From: Eimeria necatrix
Lineage: Eukaryota; Apicomplexa; Conoidasida; Eucoccidiorida; Eimeriidae
DNA: 64,000 nt
Reading direction: 5' to 3'
NCBI RefSeq assembly: GCF_000499385.1
Contig: NW_013651828.1
Coordinates: forward strand, 35,466-99,465
Of the stretch, positions 40,365 through 62,208 are shown piece by piece. Made by a program: the position numbers and the translations under genes. Below the pieces are notes generated by a model. That model saw only the letters and a list, made by a program, of their open reading frames with translations. It had not been told where the DNA came from and did not search any database. Position 1 is the first letter of the stretch; every line of letters begins with the position of its first letter.

Positions 40365-43300
40365 TACACATGAAGAAAGCACCCAACGTATTCGCGGCCC
40401 TACTGACCTTGGGCCCCCCATAGGGTTTTGGGCCATTGGCGGGGCCCCTGTGCTTTGAGGTCTCTGGAAGCAGAAGAAGTTGAGGCCAAAGGCTCATCAA
40501 CTATTCTCACCTGCAGCAGCTAAAGGCGCAGAGGAAGAGCTGGTAGCTCATGGAAGCGTGCTGCAGGGGCTGCAGCAGCAGGACATGCAGTTGACTATGC
40601 AGCAACATTTGCTGTTGCAGCAGATCCTGATCTTACATCGCACGAAGTGGGCGATGCAGCTACAGCACGTGCTGCTGCACAGAGACGAGCAATCGTAGCG
40701 AACGCAGCTGTCGTCTCGCAGCAAGCCGCAGCTGCTGCGGGCTGTTTTTGTTGACGCTGCTGCAGTTGCTGCTGCTGCTGCTGCAGTCATGAAACCATGC
40801 AACTGAATGTGCTTATTGTCGCGTCTTTCCTTTGAACACTTTTAAGTGCTGGACAGTTACTGCAACATTCTTTTTTGATCTTTCTTTTGGGAAAGAAGCT
40901 CGCGAAGTCCGCGTGAGCGACATGCATCAGAGCTAATCATTTGAATGCTATTCTACCATATTCATTGAGTGCCAATTTGCGCTAAGTCGCTGCGCAGCTG
41001 CAACTTGTTTATTTATTTAATCTTTTTGTTTTTTTCTTTTGCTTGTGCTCCAGTGAGCTCTGTATTGGCTTTTGCGCACATCACACAATCATGCAGCTTT
41101 AATGTTTGCCCATTTCCTTTTGCCTGGAGGCCCTTTTGAAGCTTGTGGACATTATTTAGACGCACTAACTTTTGTTTAGATGCATGCATTTCTTTACTCG
41201 CGTGCGCACAGAGTAACTGAGGGGGGAGTGGCAGCAGTTATGAACTGTGGGGCCCCACAGCAACGTGGCATGCCCAACCAAATAAAGTAATGCCAGGATT
41301 TTTACAAGTCAGTTTTTTGTCAGGCCAATTCTTCGCCATCCTCCTCTCTTTGCTCCTGCTCAGACAAGAGGCAATAATGCGTTGCACTCGATTCTTATCC
41401 AAACTGTCTCATTATTTGGATGAAGCCTTATTTAGTCTTTATTTGTAATTAATTGCCATTAAATGCCATTATCGTAAAACGACAAAACAAGGAGCACTGC
41501 GCGGGACCGCCTTAGTTTGCCTCACCTCTTCCTTCGCGAGTTTTTCTTCTTGTTCCATTCCTACAGTAACGAACACTATTAATTCACTTCTCCTTTTTGT
41601 GCTGTTTATTTATTATCCGATTAAATGCATCCAGTTCTTTCCCCCGCTCCAGCTCCATCTGGGTGAAGGGGCCTCACTGCGCCTCGCCTCTTCTCTGTCT
41701 AGCTGCGCACACGCCAGTGGGCTCTAGTATCATTAACTACGGTGGCTCAGCTACAACTAGTTAAAGATTTTTCGCCTATATTTTGGGTTAATGAGTTGGT
41801 TACCTCCTGGCTGAAGTTTGTTCCTGCCTCAATGGCTTTTTGTTGCACCTCCTCCAAGTCTTTACTATACGATTCCAGCGGCGGTATTTCTTCCTCAGCT
41901 GCAGCATTCATAATGTTGGTTTTTTTAGTTGCATTGACTTTTTTCCTCAAAAATTCCCCACGTCAGGTGCAATTTCTGCGCTTCTTGATATCACTGGGGT
42001 AATTGTCTGACCCCTTATTCATAGTCAGCCATTTGATTGATTTAGCTCAGTTTACTCTATAAGTGCTTTGTTTACTTAAGTGTGGCAGTCTCACTCGGTG
42101 TTTCCTCGGTGACGAGACGGACATTTTGTGCTTCTACCCTCGGCACACGTTTCAGGCCTGGCGCTGCTGTCACTTCAACTTTTGGCTGCCTTGTATGTTT
42201 AGTTGTTCACACTTATCAAAGTTCTGAGTAGGACAAAAATCAATTTACTTTAGTTGGCGGACGATCTCTGCTATCAAGGATTGAGGAGAAGGCACTTGAA
42301 GCGCTGACTGTCGACTGGCCATACTCGCATGCAGAGATGGAACGGGACAGAAAGTGAAATAGAAGCAATAAAGCAGACACAAAATATGCATCTTATATAG
42401 CTACAGTAATGTGTTAATAGTGCGGAATGGTATTTAGGCGTGGAGTGGAATTGACTTGAGAAGGGAAGTGAACGATACGTAAAATACTGTGGCTTTCTCG
42501 AGCTGTACAGACAGCGCGAAAGTATGGAAGAAGGAATAATGCAAGCTGCCGTCCAAAAAAAGGGAATGCACTGAAAATAGATGAATTGGCATTCTTCACT
42601 TCAGCATAGAAAGTTGAAACAATGCAAAATATCGCTTCAGCGACAGTTTATGTTTGTCGTACGTTTCCTCTGCTAGCTTTGACTTCATTCGTTTGTTTGC
42701 CAGTTGATCTCGCTTTCTTCTGCATACCTGCCATGTTCGCTTATTTGCGTATGTATCAGTTTGGCTGTTGCCGCACCTGCAGTTTTCTTAGTTTAACAGC
42801 GTATGCCATCTATTGTGTGTGTGTTGACCTGTCGTTATATCTACTTAGCACTTTACTCTTGAGACTGCCCCTTCACGCCCCCGTGAGCACGAGGCTGTGA
42901 TGCTGTGTGCGCTGGGCTGCCGGCTCTTGCTTGGTGATTTGGTAACATGCAGGTAAAGTTAGCTGCGAGGGACAGTTTTTGCAGCTGCGACTAAGGCAAC
43001 CGGGTGACCCGCTTTCTGCAGCCTTGTTGGGTAATGAAGGGCCGACACGGGATCACTTGGTAGTCATATACGAGGAATATACTTAAGCGTGATTAACTAA
43101 TTAAAAGGGAGGTCCACGACGGCCTGTGGGAGAAGCCCCGGCTCACGCTCATGTGGGCGCTGGTCCTTCTCCCTGTTCAGTACTCATCTTGTTGATTGTT
43201 CGCGTTTTCTGGCGAACTTTGTCTCTGTTGATAACTTGTGTTGAGACCAGGAAATACAGTTAGGATGTTAAGACGTGTATGCGGCAGAAGGCCGCTTGTG

Positions 43301-43791
43301 TGCATGTTCCACTAATACAACGAAATAGCGAAACAGCATGCGCCGCTCACTTTAACGAACAGCTTGCCAGTGTTGCGCCTTGCAAGCTTTTGCTCTTGAA
43401 AAACCCAAATAAATGTTTCCTGGAGCAAAAGCTCAACCTGACGGCTCAGGCCGTTATTGGGCTGCATCAGAATGCTCACCGGACGAGATGGGCACACACT
43501 ATGCTGCCTTTCAATCCACTCCAGGAACAGCAGAATGTGAGTCTCCAGACGCATAAAGGTGGCTTAAAACATCTTTTACATGCTGAAATTCTTGGAAACG
43601 AATATGACATATAAGAACAAAGTAAGTTTCGTTGCAAGTGAGCCTCCGGGAGAAGTGTCGGCAGCGGTCACCGATTTCAAGCAGTCATGAAGGCCTAACT
43701 AGGTTGGACTGCAGTATAAAAGGAAAATAGAAGGAGCAGGACAAACAAATATAAAGGGGAAGAGGCCATTTAAAGCTAGAGCAAAAGGCGA
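40365..43791. other. Gene-poor stretch with one CAG/CTG patch
   Basis: Positions 40510-40790 are degenerate CAG/GCT-rich DNA with no sustained frame of interest. The remainder to 43790 is plain. Small frames at 41747-41950 (-) and 43279-43614 (+) look somewhat protein-like but show no domain or splicing partner. Confidence 0.45.
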
Positions 43792-43863
43792 AGGGCGCGC
43801 ACGGAATTGAACCATGAACCTGCCGATCTGCAGTCGGCCGCTCTACCATTGAGCTACACACCC
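43792..43863 (-). tRNA. tRNA-Cys (GCA)
   Basis: Minus-strand cloverleaf with 7-bp acceptor GGGTGTG/CGCGCCC (two G-T pairs), D-arm GCTC-AATGGTA-GAGC, anticodon stem GCCGA/TCGGC around loop CTGCAGA (anticodon GCA), 5-base variable loop, and T-arm CATGG-TTCAATT-CCGTG. No intron and no encoded CCA. The discriminator base is T. Confidence 0.93.
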
Positions 43864-45950
43864 GACGACTGCCTACTTGCGGCGAAACCCTCGACGTTTC
43901 CTTCGTTGGCCTGAACAGCCAGAAATATCAAGATTTGGCGGGCATTTTTTGAATGCGGACATTTTTCTAAATCAAAATTCCGTTTAATTGACGGGGCAAC
44001 CGCCTGAGGATAGGTGTGCAGCATCGATCATACTCGATAGCAGCATTGCCAGCACCAGAAATGCGCTAGCAGCCCCAGAAAAACACCAGCAGAAACTGAA
44101 GCATCTTCTGAAAAAATACGAGATTCCATTTCACATACATCAGAACCATCTTGACTAAAACACGAGTGCACTGTCGGCGGCATCCCAAGCTTTGCTGAAG
44201 GTGTGCTGAATCGAATCTGGCTTAGTCACACCAATTTCATTCACGTAGCAGTTGCTTTGCCATTGCATTTGAACCGCTGTTTGTCTTCTTTCCTCTGCCT
44301 TCTGTCCGCCCCCTTGGGTTTTTTCGTTGTGGCAACTGCAAAAGCGCTGCTCAGCTCTTGTTTGGCAAGCGGGCTGTACCATCGACAGACACAAAAGCAT
44401 ACACCAAGGTACACTTTTTATGGAAGACAAAGATAGCAGCCGTGTGGGCAGTGAACCAACTCCTCGTATTGGTGTTCCATACTGAGCTGCTCCCACGGTT
44501 TCCGCCGATGATTTACAAGTGACGCCAAAGAGTTCAGGCTTAATCCTGCCCCCGCTTCATTTTTCCCCGTCATAAAATTGCCTTCTTGCCTTAAAACTGA
44601 AGGCTTCACCTTAGTGCTACTACGAGGAGAGCCGCGGCTGCCGTATCTCCCCTCATGAGTACTCCACCTAGCTGAGGCTACGAGCCGCTAGGTGTAATTT
44701 TTAGCTGTAGCTAGTAGCCAGTGGCGAACAGCAAACTGTATCATCTGTTCGTTCAGTTTGAGGGGAGTTTCCGCCGACAGTCAAGCAATCGATAAAGTGA
44801 ACATGATGGTGATAGGAGGGAAATACAGACAAAAACGTCTGCAGACAAAGGAGAGGCCGCTGTTAGGATTTTAGCGTTGTTCCAAGTTCCTTATTTCCTC
44901 ACTTCTCCACTTAGGCCTATGACAATCCCTGTCTTTTTATTCCGGAGGACTGATGACTTTTGAGCACGCATGCCTGTCCACTTCTGTGTGCCCTTCCCCA
45001 ACCTCAACGCCTTCGCGCCTTCGCTGCGGCCTTCCCGTGCCCGTTATCTTGTTGTTTGTGTTGTCTCCCGTTTCGTCGATGTGCTTTCCTCCCGCAATTC
45101 TTGTCTTTTATGATCTCCTTACTCTGCGAAAAACTAGCAAGGAAACAAATGAAAGGAACAAAACTGCTGAAAAAGCCCAGAGGCAGCTTGTGCCAGGGCT
45201 CCAAAATTCAGCACAGCGGCTTGCGCGTCCCCGGATTCATTTATCTGTGTTCAATATACGTGCATGGACCCCTCATTTGATTCCCTGCTCGGCCGATTGT
45301 CTGTACACGCCGTTGCGTAGTTGTGTAGGCCCGCCACTCTGCGGAGCTGCTCGTAAACTGTTATCTTATTTGTTCGCCTATGCCGCCATTCCTGGCTACG
45401 TCTTTCTGTGTGCGTTCCATGTTTCCGTTAGCATGCCCCTTTGCCTGCGTTTCTGTGCTTTCCTGCTTACCTATGTATGCCGGTTTTGCGTGTCTGTTTT
45501 TCGTTTGTCTCTATCGTCGGCTCTACTTTCTTTGACACTTAATTGTTGCATGCCCATGACCCTAGTGACCTGTATCTGTTCGCCGCTATCTATTCGTTTG
45601 CTCCTATTCACTCAGTTCTGTTAGTTCACCTTCATTCATATGCATTTTCGTTATGACAACACCCGCTGCTGTTCTCTATACACATGCCTACATGCACCAG
45701 CAACCGCCCCCTGTCCTTGTCAAAACACACAAACATACAAAGCAAGAAAACAAGAGATGGCGGTAGCAGCAGCAAGCGTTTTTCTGCTGCTGCTGCAGCC
45801 CGCCTACCACAAGCAGCAGCAATAGAGCAAGACGAGAAGCCTCGGCTCTCATGTCTCTTGCTGCGACTGCTGCTTTTTTTGCTGCCTCCGCAGCACAGGC
45901 AGGCCTTGAGTGGCAGTTTCTGTCTCTTCTGTTTCTGTCTCTGTCCTTTG
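43864..45950. other. Intergenic and 3' flank of the NAPE-PLD-like gene
   Basis: No supported gene. Positions 44953-45624 hold a long plus-strand Cys/Leu/Ser-rich frame made from pyrimidine-rich DNA, which looks non-coding. CAG/CTG tracts resume at about 45750, marking the edge of the repeat-rich segment. Confidence 0.45.
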
Positions 45951-48900
45951 TCAGTCCAAAACATCAAACAATTCAAGGTCTTCCTCCAGCTGCTGCTCTG
46001 CATGCTGCTGCATTGCAGCTGGAGGGGTTGTTGCTGAGGCTGCAGCCCACGCGGCTCGACCTGCTGAGAAATCCGCTGCTGCCGCCGCTGTAGCGGGGGA
46101 TAGGATTTGGTACTGTGGCCTGCCGATGGTATGCTCCAGGTTGAAGACCGCATTGCTGAAACTCGTTGCTAAATTTGCTTCTGCTGCTGCGTCTGCGTAG
46201 CTGAACGGAATGTCTGAAAAGACAGGGCTAGCCTCTGGGGAGGCCCCTTTCTGCTTCATGCTTGGAGTAAAATAGCGAGGCAAGAATGCGTACTGCTCAG
46301 CAGCAGCGGTGGGATCTATGTGATCACGGGCGCTGCTGCGGGACATCAGCAGATATGTACCGTCACCACCTTCTTCAACCTGAACAGGCAGGTAGGCAAA
46401 CATTGGATATATATGGGGAGATGCGGAGGAAATCATTAGGAGTACGTGCACGCTAAGTAACGGATGGAAGCCACATCATGAACCACATGTCGTGAGGCCG
46501 CTAGGCGAACAAAGAGGCACAGAAATACGGGGAACAAAAAGCGGATGAAAAACGCGATTCGTGAGAGAATAAGTTAGGCAGAGCAAAAAGCAAACATACG
46601 CAGGAATAAAATGAAAACTAGAGGCAAAAAAGTAAGCTAATGGGCTTGGAAAGAGTCTCAACCGAAACCAGGAGACAGGACAATGAATATAAAGGCAAAA
46701 CAGAGGAACAAGTGGACAAAATAGCAGTCAGAGCAGAGAGGCAGAAAAATAATCAACGGAAAAGCGGCCGAATCGAATACTAAAAGCGTCCGAGCGAGTC
46801 AAATGCAAAACGGGACGTCAGAAGAAATTACTTGTATTGAATGGCCTATGTGTAGGGTCTGAAAACGGGAACCATCAACAAGCAGGCGCTCTCGCCAGTG
46901 GGGGTCATTGTCTAACAGGCCCAACGATTCCAACTTCTCCGCACGCCTCAGCCTGAACAAAATTAGAAAAATCAACAAGTATAGAAAAGCTTGGTTAGTC
47001 AAGTCATCAACTCAATGCAAATAGACTGAAATTCAAGAAGAGGCGTATCAACGAACACAGCAATGACAGCAGACACATACGCCGATAAACGCCACACACT
47101 CTAACCACGCCAGCGCACACTGAAGTCAAACTGCACGCTAGCAAGAATAATTCAAATGAGAGAAAACGTGAGGCAACCAAGCAATCAACTGAATGAGCCG
47201 ACGAGTCACAAGTCATGAACTCTGAGCCCTCACCTTCTGAAGTTGCTAGGATAGAGCAACGGATCACTCCATAGCTTCACTGGCTGCAACGCTGCACTAA
47301 AGTTAAAGCCTGGCGCAAATGCCTCTCGCAGGTTCCCCGGCCGTCGCCCTCTCCTCAGGGCTGCAACCGGGGTGTCCAAAAAGGCCTCTATGGCTGGCCT
47401 TAACTTTGACACGCCCCCGGACCCGCGCCCGCTCGTGAGGGTCCCCAACGACCCCCCTCCGCCAATCTCTCCCACGTTAGAGCTTCCCCCGGAAACCGGC
47501 GTCCCTGAAGAGACCCCCAAAGCGACAGGGGCAGCCGCTGCGGAGACGGACGGGTCGTCGAGTTCGGGCTCTGGTTCCAGCAAGACGCAAGCAGTTACTG
47601 TAGAGCCCGCTACTAGGGTCTCAGATTCTACCTCGCGTTGGTGATGGCGAAAAGGATCCTCTACAGTAGCCTCTGTGCTCATGGCATCGCTGCTGCTGCT
47701 GCCATTGTTGCTGTTGACGCGGTCCCCGACGCCCTCGGCCTCGGCAGCTCTAATACTCCCCTTCGAAGGGCCAGAACCTTTGGAATTTTTCTGTGGCGCC
47801 TTCGTTGCGCCACCAGCCTGTGCCTCCCCACCCTCTGCATTTGTTGCCCCTGCGCTTGCTAAAGCAGCTGGAGAGACAGCCCCAGCAGCAGACGGCGTAG
47901 CTGTTTCCGCCACAGCCGTCCCCGCATTTCCCGCTCCTGAGCAGCCTGCCGCCGGTGCTGGATTAGCAGAAGCAGCAGATGCAGTAGCAGGTGGCATCGT
48001 TTCCCCTCTGCATGCATGAAGAGGCACTCCCAGAAGCGCGCATTCTAGCTCCAGCATGGGGTCGAAGAGATTCTCGGCAGACAACCTCATGGTGCCCCAG
48101 TGAACCCCCACAGCGACCTCTGCCCTTATGTCTTTGTAGAGGGCAAGGGCCTCTTGGGGGTTAACGTGCTGAAAGCGCAGGTCCTCATTGGGCTCGTACG
48201 CCCCGATTGCGATCGCCGCCAAGTGAAAGGGCCCCAGCAGTCGCCCCACCTTCCTGAACTCGTCAAACTCAGGACGCAGGTAACTGGTATCCCCCCCAAA
48301 AAAGAAGCTGTGCCGTGGGCCTTTTACCGCAAATCCCCCCCATAAAGAGGTGTTATGATCAGTCTTGGCTGGGCTTCGGCCGCTCCAGTGCACGTTACCC
48401 ACAAACGTTATCGTAAAGTGGTCAACTGGGGTGTCCCCCTCGACACCGCCCTCGCCAGAGACAGGGAGCAGCAGCTGCTGCTGCTGGTGCTGGGAAGAAG
48501 ACGAAGCAGTGCGCTGCTGCTGCAGAGGGGCAGGTGAGGGCGATGCTGTAGACACTTGCGTTCCTGGCAAACGCTGAGGCAACGCCGCTCGGCCCCACCG
48601 GCTACCGCGGAACAGGGGGCTCCTCTTCCAAAGTGCCCCCCCGATATCTCCTGGACCTCCATGTGAGCCACTCCTATTATCTTGCTTTTCAGAGCTCGTC
48701 TGTGGCCTGAAGTAATGGGAGTGTCTGTTGCTGGACTTGCCGGCTTCCACGGGGCCCCTGTTTGCTCCCTTCCCTCGCGCCCTGTTACTTTGCTGCACCT
48801 GCTGCTGCTGCTGCTGCGTCTGTGTGTTGTTTCTGCTCCTTGTGATCCCCGAGTGTGCGCTGGTGTTCGAACTTTTGCGCCACACTCCGTCTGTGCACGA

Positions 48901-50799
48901 GTACTGCCCGTTCCTGGGCATGCAGGAGAGGGTTCGGCTCTCCCCCCAGGTGAACTCATAGACTCTCTTGGGCGAGCAGCCGTGCTTGACCAGAAACCAA
49001 GCAACCCCTTCCGGCACGTACCACATGAGGTGCTTGAACCGCGCCTTGTGGGTGCGGCAAAGCTTCTGTATGTCTCCCTCCATTATGTGGTCCTGGTGGT
49101 TGTGCGACAACACCACCAGATGCAGGTCCGGGGGCAGTTCCCCGACCCGCGCGGGGGCTCTCCGCAGCCGTTCCCCCAGACTGCCGCAGAGTTTGGTGTT
49201 GAAGAAATTAATGAACTTCTTGGCCCACTCGTGCATCGCCCCGACAATATCGTCTCCCAACACCGGGTCGATCAGCACGTTTAGACCGTCTATAGATAAC
49301 ACCCCAGAAGCATGGCCTAGCCAAGTGTAGCGCACACCGGGAGAAGCCCCGACAGCAGCTGATCCGGGGCCCCCGTAGCGGTCTGTATAGACTGGCTGCA
49401 GCACCGGCAGGTGGCGCCTCAAGGCCCCCGGAGGCGGCCGCCGGGCCACCCTGTGGTGCTTAATCCACTTGGGCAGCCACTTGAGCTGGTCGGCCATGAG
49501 CCGCAGCTGCTCTCTCTCCTGGTCTGTAAACACACTCCAAGGGTACAGGTACTGGCCCCCCACCTTCACTGCGCGAGTGAGCCGGTCAGGGTGGAGCGCT
49601 TCAGACAGTTGCTTGTAGGCACGCGAGTAGGCTGAGCTTGTCAACAAACGGCGAGGGGTCGAGCCAGCAAGCAAAACCAAGCCGCTGCTGCTGTTGACGC
49701 CGCCGCTGCTGCGGCTACTGCTGCTGCTGCCGCTTGCGATGGACGTGAGAGTGGAGACGGTAGGGCTAGGGATGGTGGTGACGGTGTCGGATGCTGCTTG
49801 TATATGCTGCAGCAGCAGCTGCTGCAGACCAAGGCCTCCCTGCTGCAGCAGCAGCTCGCGGGCTTCCTGTGGCAGTCGTATTGTTTTCTGTCGCTTGTTA
49901 TCTGTCACCAGCCAGCCCTCCCGCAGCAGCAACTCCCTTAGGTCGTCGTCTGCTGCATCTGCGGATTCGGCCGGTGGTGCTGTTGTTGCCGCTGCTCGGG
50001 CTACTGCTGCTGCTCGAGCTGCAGATGCTGCTCGAGCTGCGGCATGCGCCTTAACTAGCGACTGCAGCAGACGCATAGAAGGGACCGAACGAGGGTCTGC
50101 TGCCCTGCGGCGCCGCTGCTGCTGCTGTAGCTGCAGCAGGAGCAGCAACACTTGTTGCTGCTCCTCCTCGGCCACCTTGTTTTGCACCGACAAACCCTCT
50201 GTCTCTAGGTCTGTTGCGTACAACTGCTGCTGTCGGGACTGCTGCGGCAAGAGTAAGTCCTGCTGAAATGCCTGTTGCTGCAGCACCTGCTCCTGGGTCA
50301 CCGCCCCAGCAACAACACGGGAAGGCATGAAAACCTTTGCAGCAGCAGCAGCAGCCGCAAAAACAGCAGCTGCAGTCCCGCGGGTCCAATCGCGGGTCCA
50401 CGGGCCCTGCAGGGGCTGGTCGGCAAGCTCACCCCAGGCCAGCAGCAAAAGCAGGAGCCAAACTGCAGCAGCAGCAGCTGCTGCTGCACCGAGAAAAAGC
50501 CGAATACCCACCAATTTTGGTGTTTTTGCCTCCGGTAAAGCACCGGCTGCGGCTGCTGTCGCCGGTGGGGTTCGGGCTGCTGCGTCTTCTGCTGCTAGCC
50601 CTGCTGCTGGCGCAGCTGGTGCTCGTGCAGCTGGTGCTGTTGGAGCTGCGTCACCTGCTGCTGCCACCGGTAAACTGAATGCCGCTGCACTTTCTGGTGA
50701 TGCTGCGGCAGTAGCAGCAACAGCACCTGCTGCTGCTGCTACTTGTGGGTCCGCTGTAGTTAGCGGCCTTGAGGGCGGTGCCTCATCCTTATCTTCCAT
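45951..50799 (-). CDS. NAPE-PLD-like metallo-beta-lactamase-fold phospholipase (3 exons, 1371 aa)
   Basis: NAPE-PLD hydrolyses N-acylphosphatidylethanolamine to N-acylethanolamine and phosphatidate with a di-zinc site. Exons 50799-47234, 46952-46832 and 46379-45951 (4116 nt, in frame). The core shows YTWLGHASGVLSIDGLNVLI, DPVLGDD, zinc-binding LSHNHQDH (about residue 565), WYVPEGVAWFL, FVGNVHWSGRS, FFFGGDTSYL (about 833), AIAIGAYEPNEDLRFQHVN and VGVHWGTMRLS (about 898), all NAPE-PLD signatures. An Ala-rich hydrophobic segment with WLLLLLLAW (residues about 100-120) could anchor it in a membrane. A Gln/Ser insert of about 130 residues splits the zinc core between the WYVPEG and VHWSG motifs. 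The usual family length is about 400, so over two thirds is extension, including a C-terminal tail of about 350 residues. ATG 50799 (MEDKDEAPP) was chosen as the first real Met. Domain identity is firm; substrate is inferred. Confidence 0.9.
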
Positions 50800-51477
50800 T
50801 TGCGTGTCGAACGTATGCACTTGTGCAGCTTGGAGCTTTTGTTGCAGCAGCTGCAGCAGCTGCACCTGCTGCTGCAGCTGCTGCTACAGCTGCAGCTGCT
50901 GCCGCAGCTGCTGCAGTGCTGTGTACACTCGGCCGACTACGTTGTGGGCGAATAAAGCAGTGGGTCCTGTTGAGGCCCCAGCCTCTTCAACGTCAGACAG
51001 TAGCTGCAGTAGCAGCTGCCGCTGCTACTGCTGCTGCTGCTGCTGCTGACGGCAGCAGGGTCGGTAGCAGCAAGCATGCACAAGGACTGGCGTGTACAGA
51101 CACCCCAAAGCCGCAGCAGAGGGGGCCCCGCACTGTGACCACATCAACAATACGATGTGGTGGCCTCTGCTTCTTGCCTAACTCTGCTGCTGCGGCTGCT
51201 GCTGTCGAGGCTGCTGCTGCTACTGCAGCAACGTCCAATGGGGCTCATCTGCTTGCTGTCTCCTGCCTCGCCGTGGAGAGAAAGAAATGGGGTCTGCAGC
51301 TGCTGCTACTTGTGTTGTAATTACTGGGCTTTGCTCTGGTGCAGCTGCTCCCGATGGCTCCTTAGTTTCTGATGCTGTTGTTGCTGCTGCTGCAGCTGCG
51401 GAGTCCTGTGCTGCAGCAGCAGCAGCGGGATCGTGGTGTCCTCACCGCTCCTTAGGCTTCAAGGGTCTAGACTTGGT

Positions 51478-51500
51478 GAGGGTTTAGGATTTACGGTTTA
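51478..51500. repeat. Degenerate telomere-type GGGTTTA words
   Basis: GAGGGTTTAGGATTTACGGTTTA-type sequence with three imperfect copies of the telomere word, in intergenic DNA. Confidence 0.6.
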
Positions 51501-52804
51501 ACATCAAGGAATTCGGACGAAGGGGAGTGACCTCATCTTCTCTTAATCGTCCCCGCCTATTGGGGCTTAGGTAGCTGCTGCTGCGGCCGCCACCGCTGTT
51601 GCGACTGCTGCTGCGGCTCCTACAGCTACTGCTGCGCCAGCTGTTGGCTGATTCCCTTTGAAAGGCATTGCTTCTGTTAGTACTTCGTTGATGAATTCCA
51701 TGATTGCAGTGGCTGGGGCAAAGGAACCAGCTGTAGCAGCAGTTGCTGCTGACTGCTGTGCTGCGCCTTCTGCTGCCGGAGGGAGCGACCCCGCGCGCCG
51801 ACGCTCTCGGCCACAAACCGTAGATCCTTTTACCATAAGCCACAAAGTGTAAGCAGTAGATTTTGATCAGTAAGCTATAAATGCGAACAGCCCTATTTCG
51901 ACCGGCGGCCCTCCAGCGGGGCTGCTAACGCAGTTGGTGCTGCAGTGCTTCTTGCTCCTGTTTTTGGCTCGTTGCCATCTGGATATCAGCAGTAGCAGCA
52001 GACTCAGTGTCTTCAGCAGGTTGAGCAGCAGAAGCAACCTAGGTTTTGAGATTAGAGCTCCCCCAGGAGAGGTGCTCGTTGCTACACCAACAGCAGGGGC
52101 AGCAATCGATCATGAGTGAATGGGCGTACGCAGCACACAACTGTGATTAGGCACAGGGTGAGAGTCGCTCTGCGCACGAAATCTGAGGCTTCAAGGGACA
52201 GGAGGCTTAAGAGGCGTTTAGTGCCAGAACTTTAATGGCAGCAACGACCTCGGAAGGAGCAATAAACGACAGTGCAACTGGACAAGCAATAGTTGGGAAG
52301 TTAGCAGCTGTGAGCAGCATCACAGCAGCAAGGCACTTTACGTGCGGAGGTATATTAAGCTTCTGCCTTTTTGCTGTCACTGCTTAGCAGACAAGGGGAA
52401 GCAACTGCAGTAGTGGCGACACTGAAAACAGTCCTTGTTACTGCATCTCACTGCTGTGAAACTTCTATGCTGCGTCGCACGACTGCACTCGAAGAATAAC
52501 GAAGCAGCTATGGAAAGCAGGCATTTGTTGGTTCCTCTCCAGTGCCAACCAATAAAGATCACAGACGCCAGAGCTCCATCAGAAACTATGTTGGTGAAAG
52601 CCATATCCACATACAGGCACTTATCCTCAAACTTCACTTTAAGCCCAAAAAGTGGCGGCGTCATATGGATCCTTGTGTTATCTTACAAGCCACACTGTAA
52701 CGAAACTATGGTCCAAGAGTCTGCCTCTTCGGCACCAAAGGACGCTCTAGTGATTCCACGCTGCAGTACAGCAGCAATGCCATTGGACCCTCAACGCAAC
52801 TAGC

Positions 52805-53270
52805 TAGAAGCCACAAAGAGAGCCAATGGCCAGCTAGCCAACCAGCGCAACGTTGGAGGCTCCGAAAGAACCATCCAGCTGGCGCGAGATCCCCAGTGAC
52901 GTTTGTAACTGCTCGCTGTGTGAATCCGTGGACGAGTCGTACCCACTTAGCCACGTAGTCACTTAGCTAGCCACATGGCTCACTAATGCGCGTCAGCCAG
53001 CTTGCCAGGCATCCACTGGATGAGCGGCTACGTACCAGGCACTGAGCTGGCTTTTCTAACAAGCTTCGGGATTGCGTATCTCTTCAAGTCCCACAAAACC
53101 CAGAGGCGACAATAGCCAGTTGCCGCGTGGAACTCGTGCCAGCCCTCTGCAGCTAGGTATACGAAGCACGCAGCGCCGCCACGTGAGTACGTTGACCAGC
53201 TAGGCGGCAACATTTGACAGAACCATAGCAGGATAGTTAGCTAGCTATCTCGCTGGCCAGCTACTAATAC
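52805..53270. repeat. Dispersed AGCTAGCCA-type degenerate repeat
   Basis: The words AGCTAGCCA, TTAGCCACG, CAGCTTGCCA, GGCCAGCTA and TAGCTAGCTATC recur at irregular 20-60 base spacing. A reverse-complement form (GGTGGCTAGG, GGTGGCTAGCTGA) occurs near 898-940 in PIP-kinase intron 1. Period and boundaries are unclear. Confidence 0.4.
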
Positions 53271-53609
53271 TCACTGCGTTCATTACGTTAACACTGTAAC
53301 GTTCATCGAATTTGAGCAGCCGACTGGGGCTAGTCGGCCCTATGGATGACCATGTGGCCAACTACAGTCCAAACTACGACTCCCATAAATCAAACAGTGC
53401 CTCCACAAACTTCGCTTCCGGCTGCTGCAGAAGCTACAGTAGCTGCAGCCGCAGCGCACAAATGGCCGCAAAAAAGAGCAGCAGCTGCACAATAGCGGCA
53501 GAGAGCTGGCCTCAGTAAAACAACTAGCTGCAGCACCGAATCGCCGCCATCGCAATTACCCCAGCAAGCGCAGCAACAGCGAAAGCACACACAGCACGAA
53601 AAGTACAAT

Positions 53610-62208
<8,599 letters not shown>

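Larger units (their letters stand above)
50800..53609. other. Triplet-rich then plain intergenic region
   Basis: Positions 50820-51440 and 51560-51780 are dense CAG/CTG tracts giving open but Ala/Leu/Gln-only frames on both strands, without domains. Positions 51478-51500 carry GGGTTTA-like words. From 52200 to 53600 there is no gene signal, but 52805-53270 repeats (T)AGCTAGCCA-type words. The Vps34 stop lies at the right edge. Confidence 0.5.

Noticed and set aside
41747..41950. Minus-strand 67-codon polar frame that looks protein-like
   Set aside because: No domain, no splice partner, no conserved motif; too short to support.
44953..45624. Plus-strand 223-codon Leu/Cys/Ser-rich frame
   Set aside because: Pyrimidine-rich DNA like introns and 3' flanks here; no coherent helices or domain.
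50327..51049. Plus-strand 240-codon Ala/Ser/Cys-rich frame
   Set aside because: Antisense to the NAPE-PLD exon and a CTG tract; composition follows triplet repeats with no domain.
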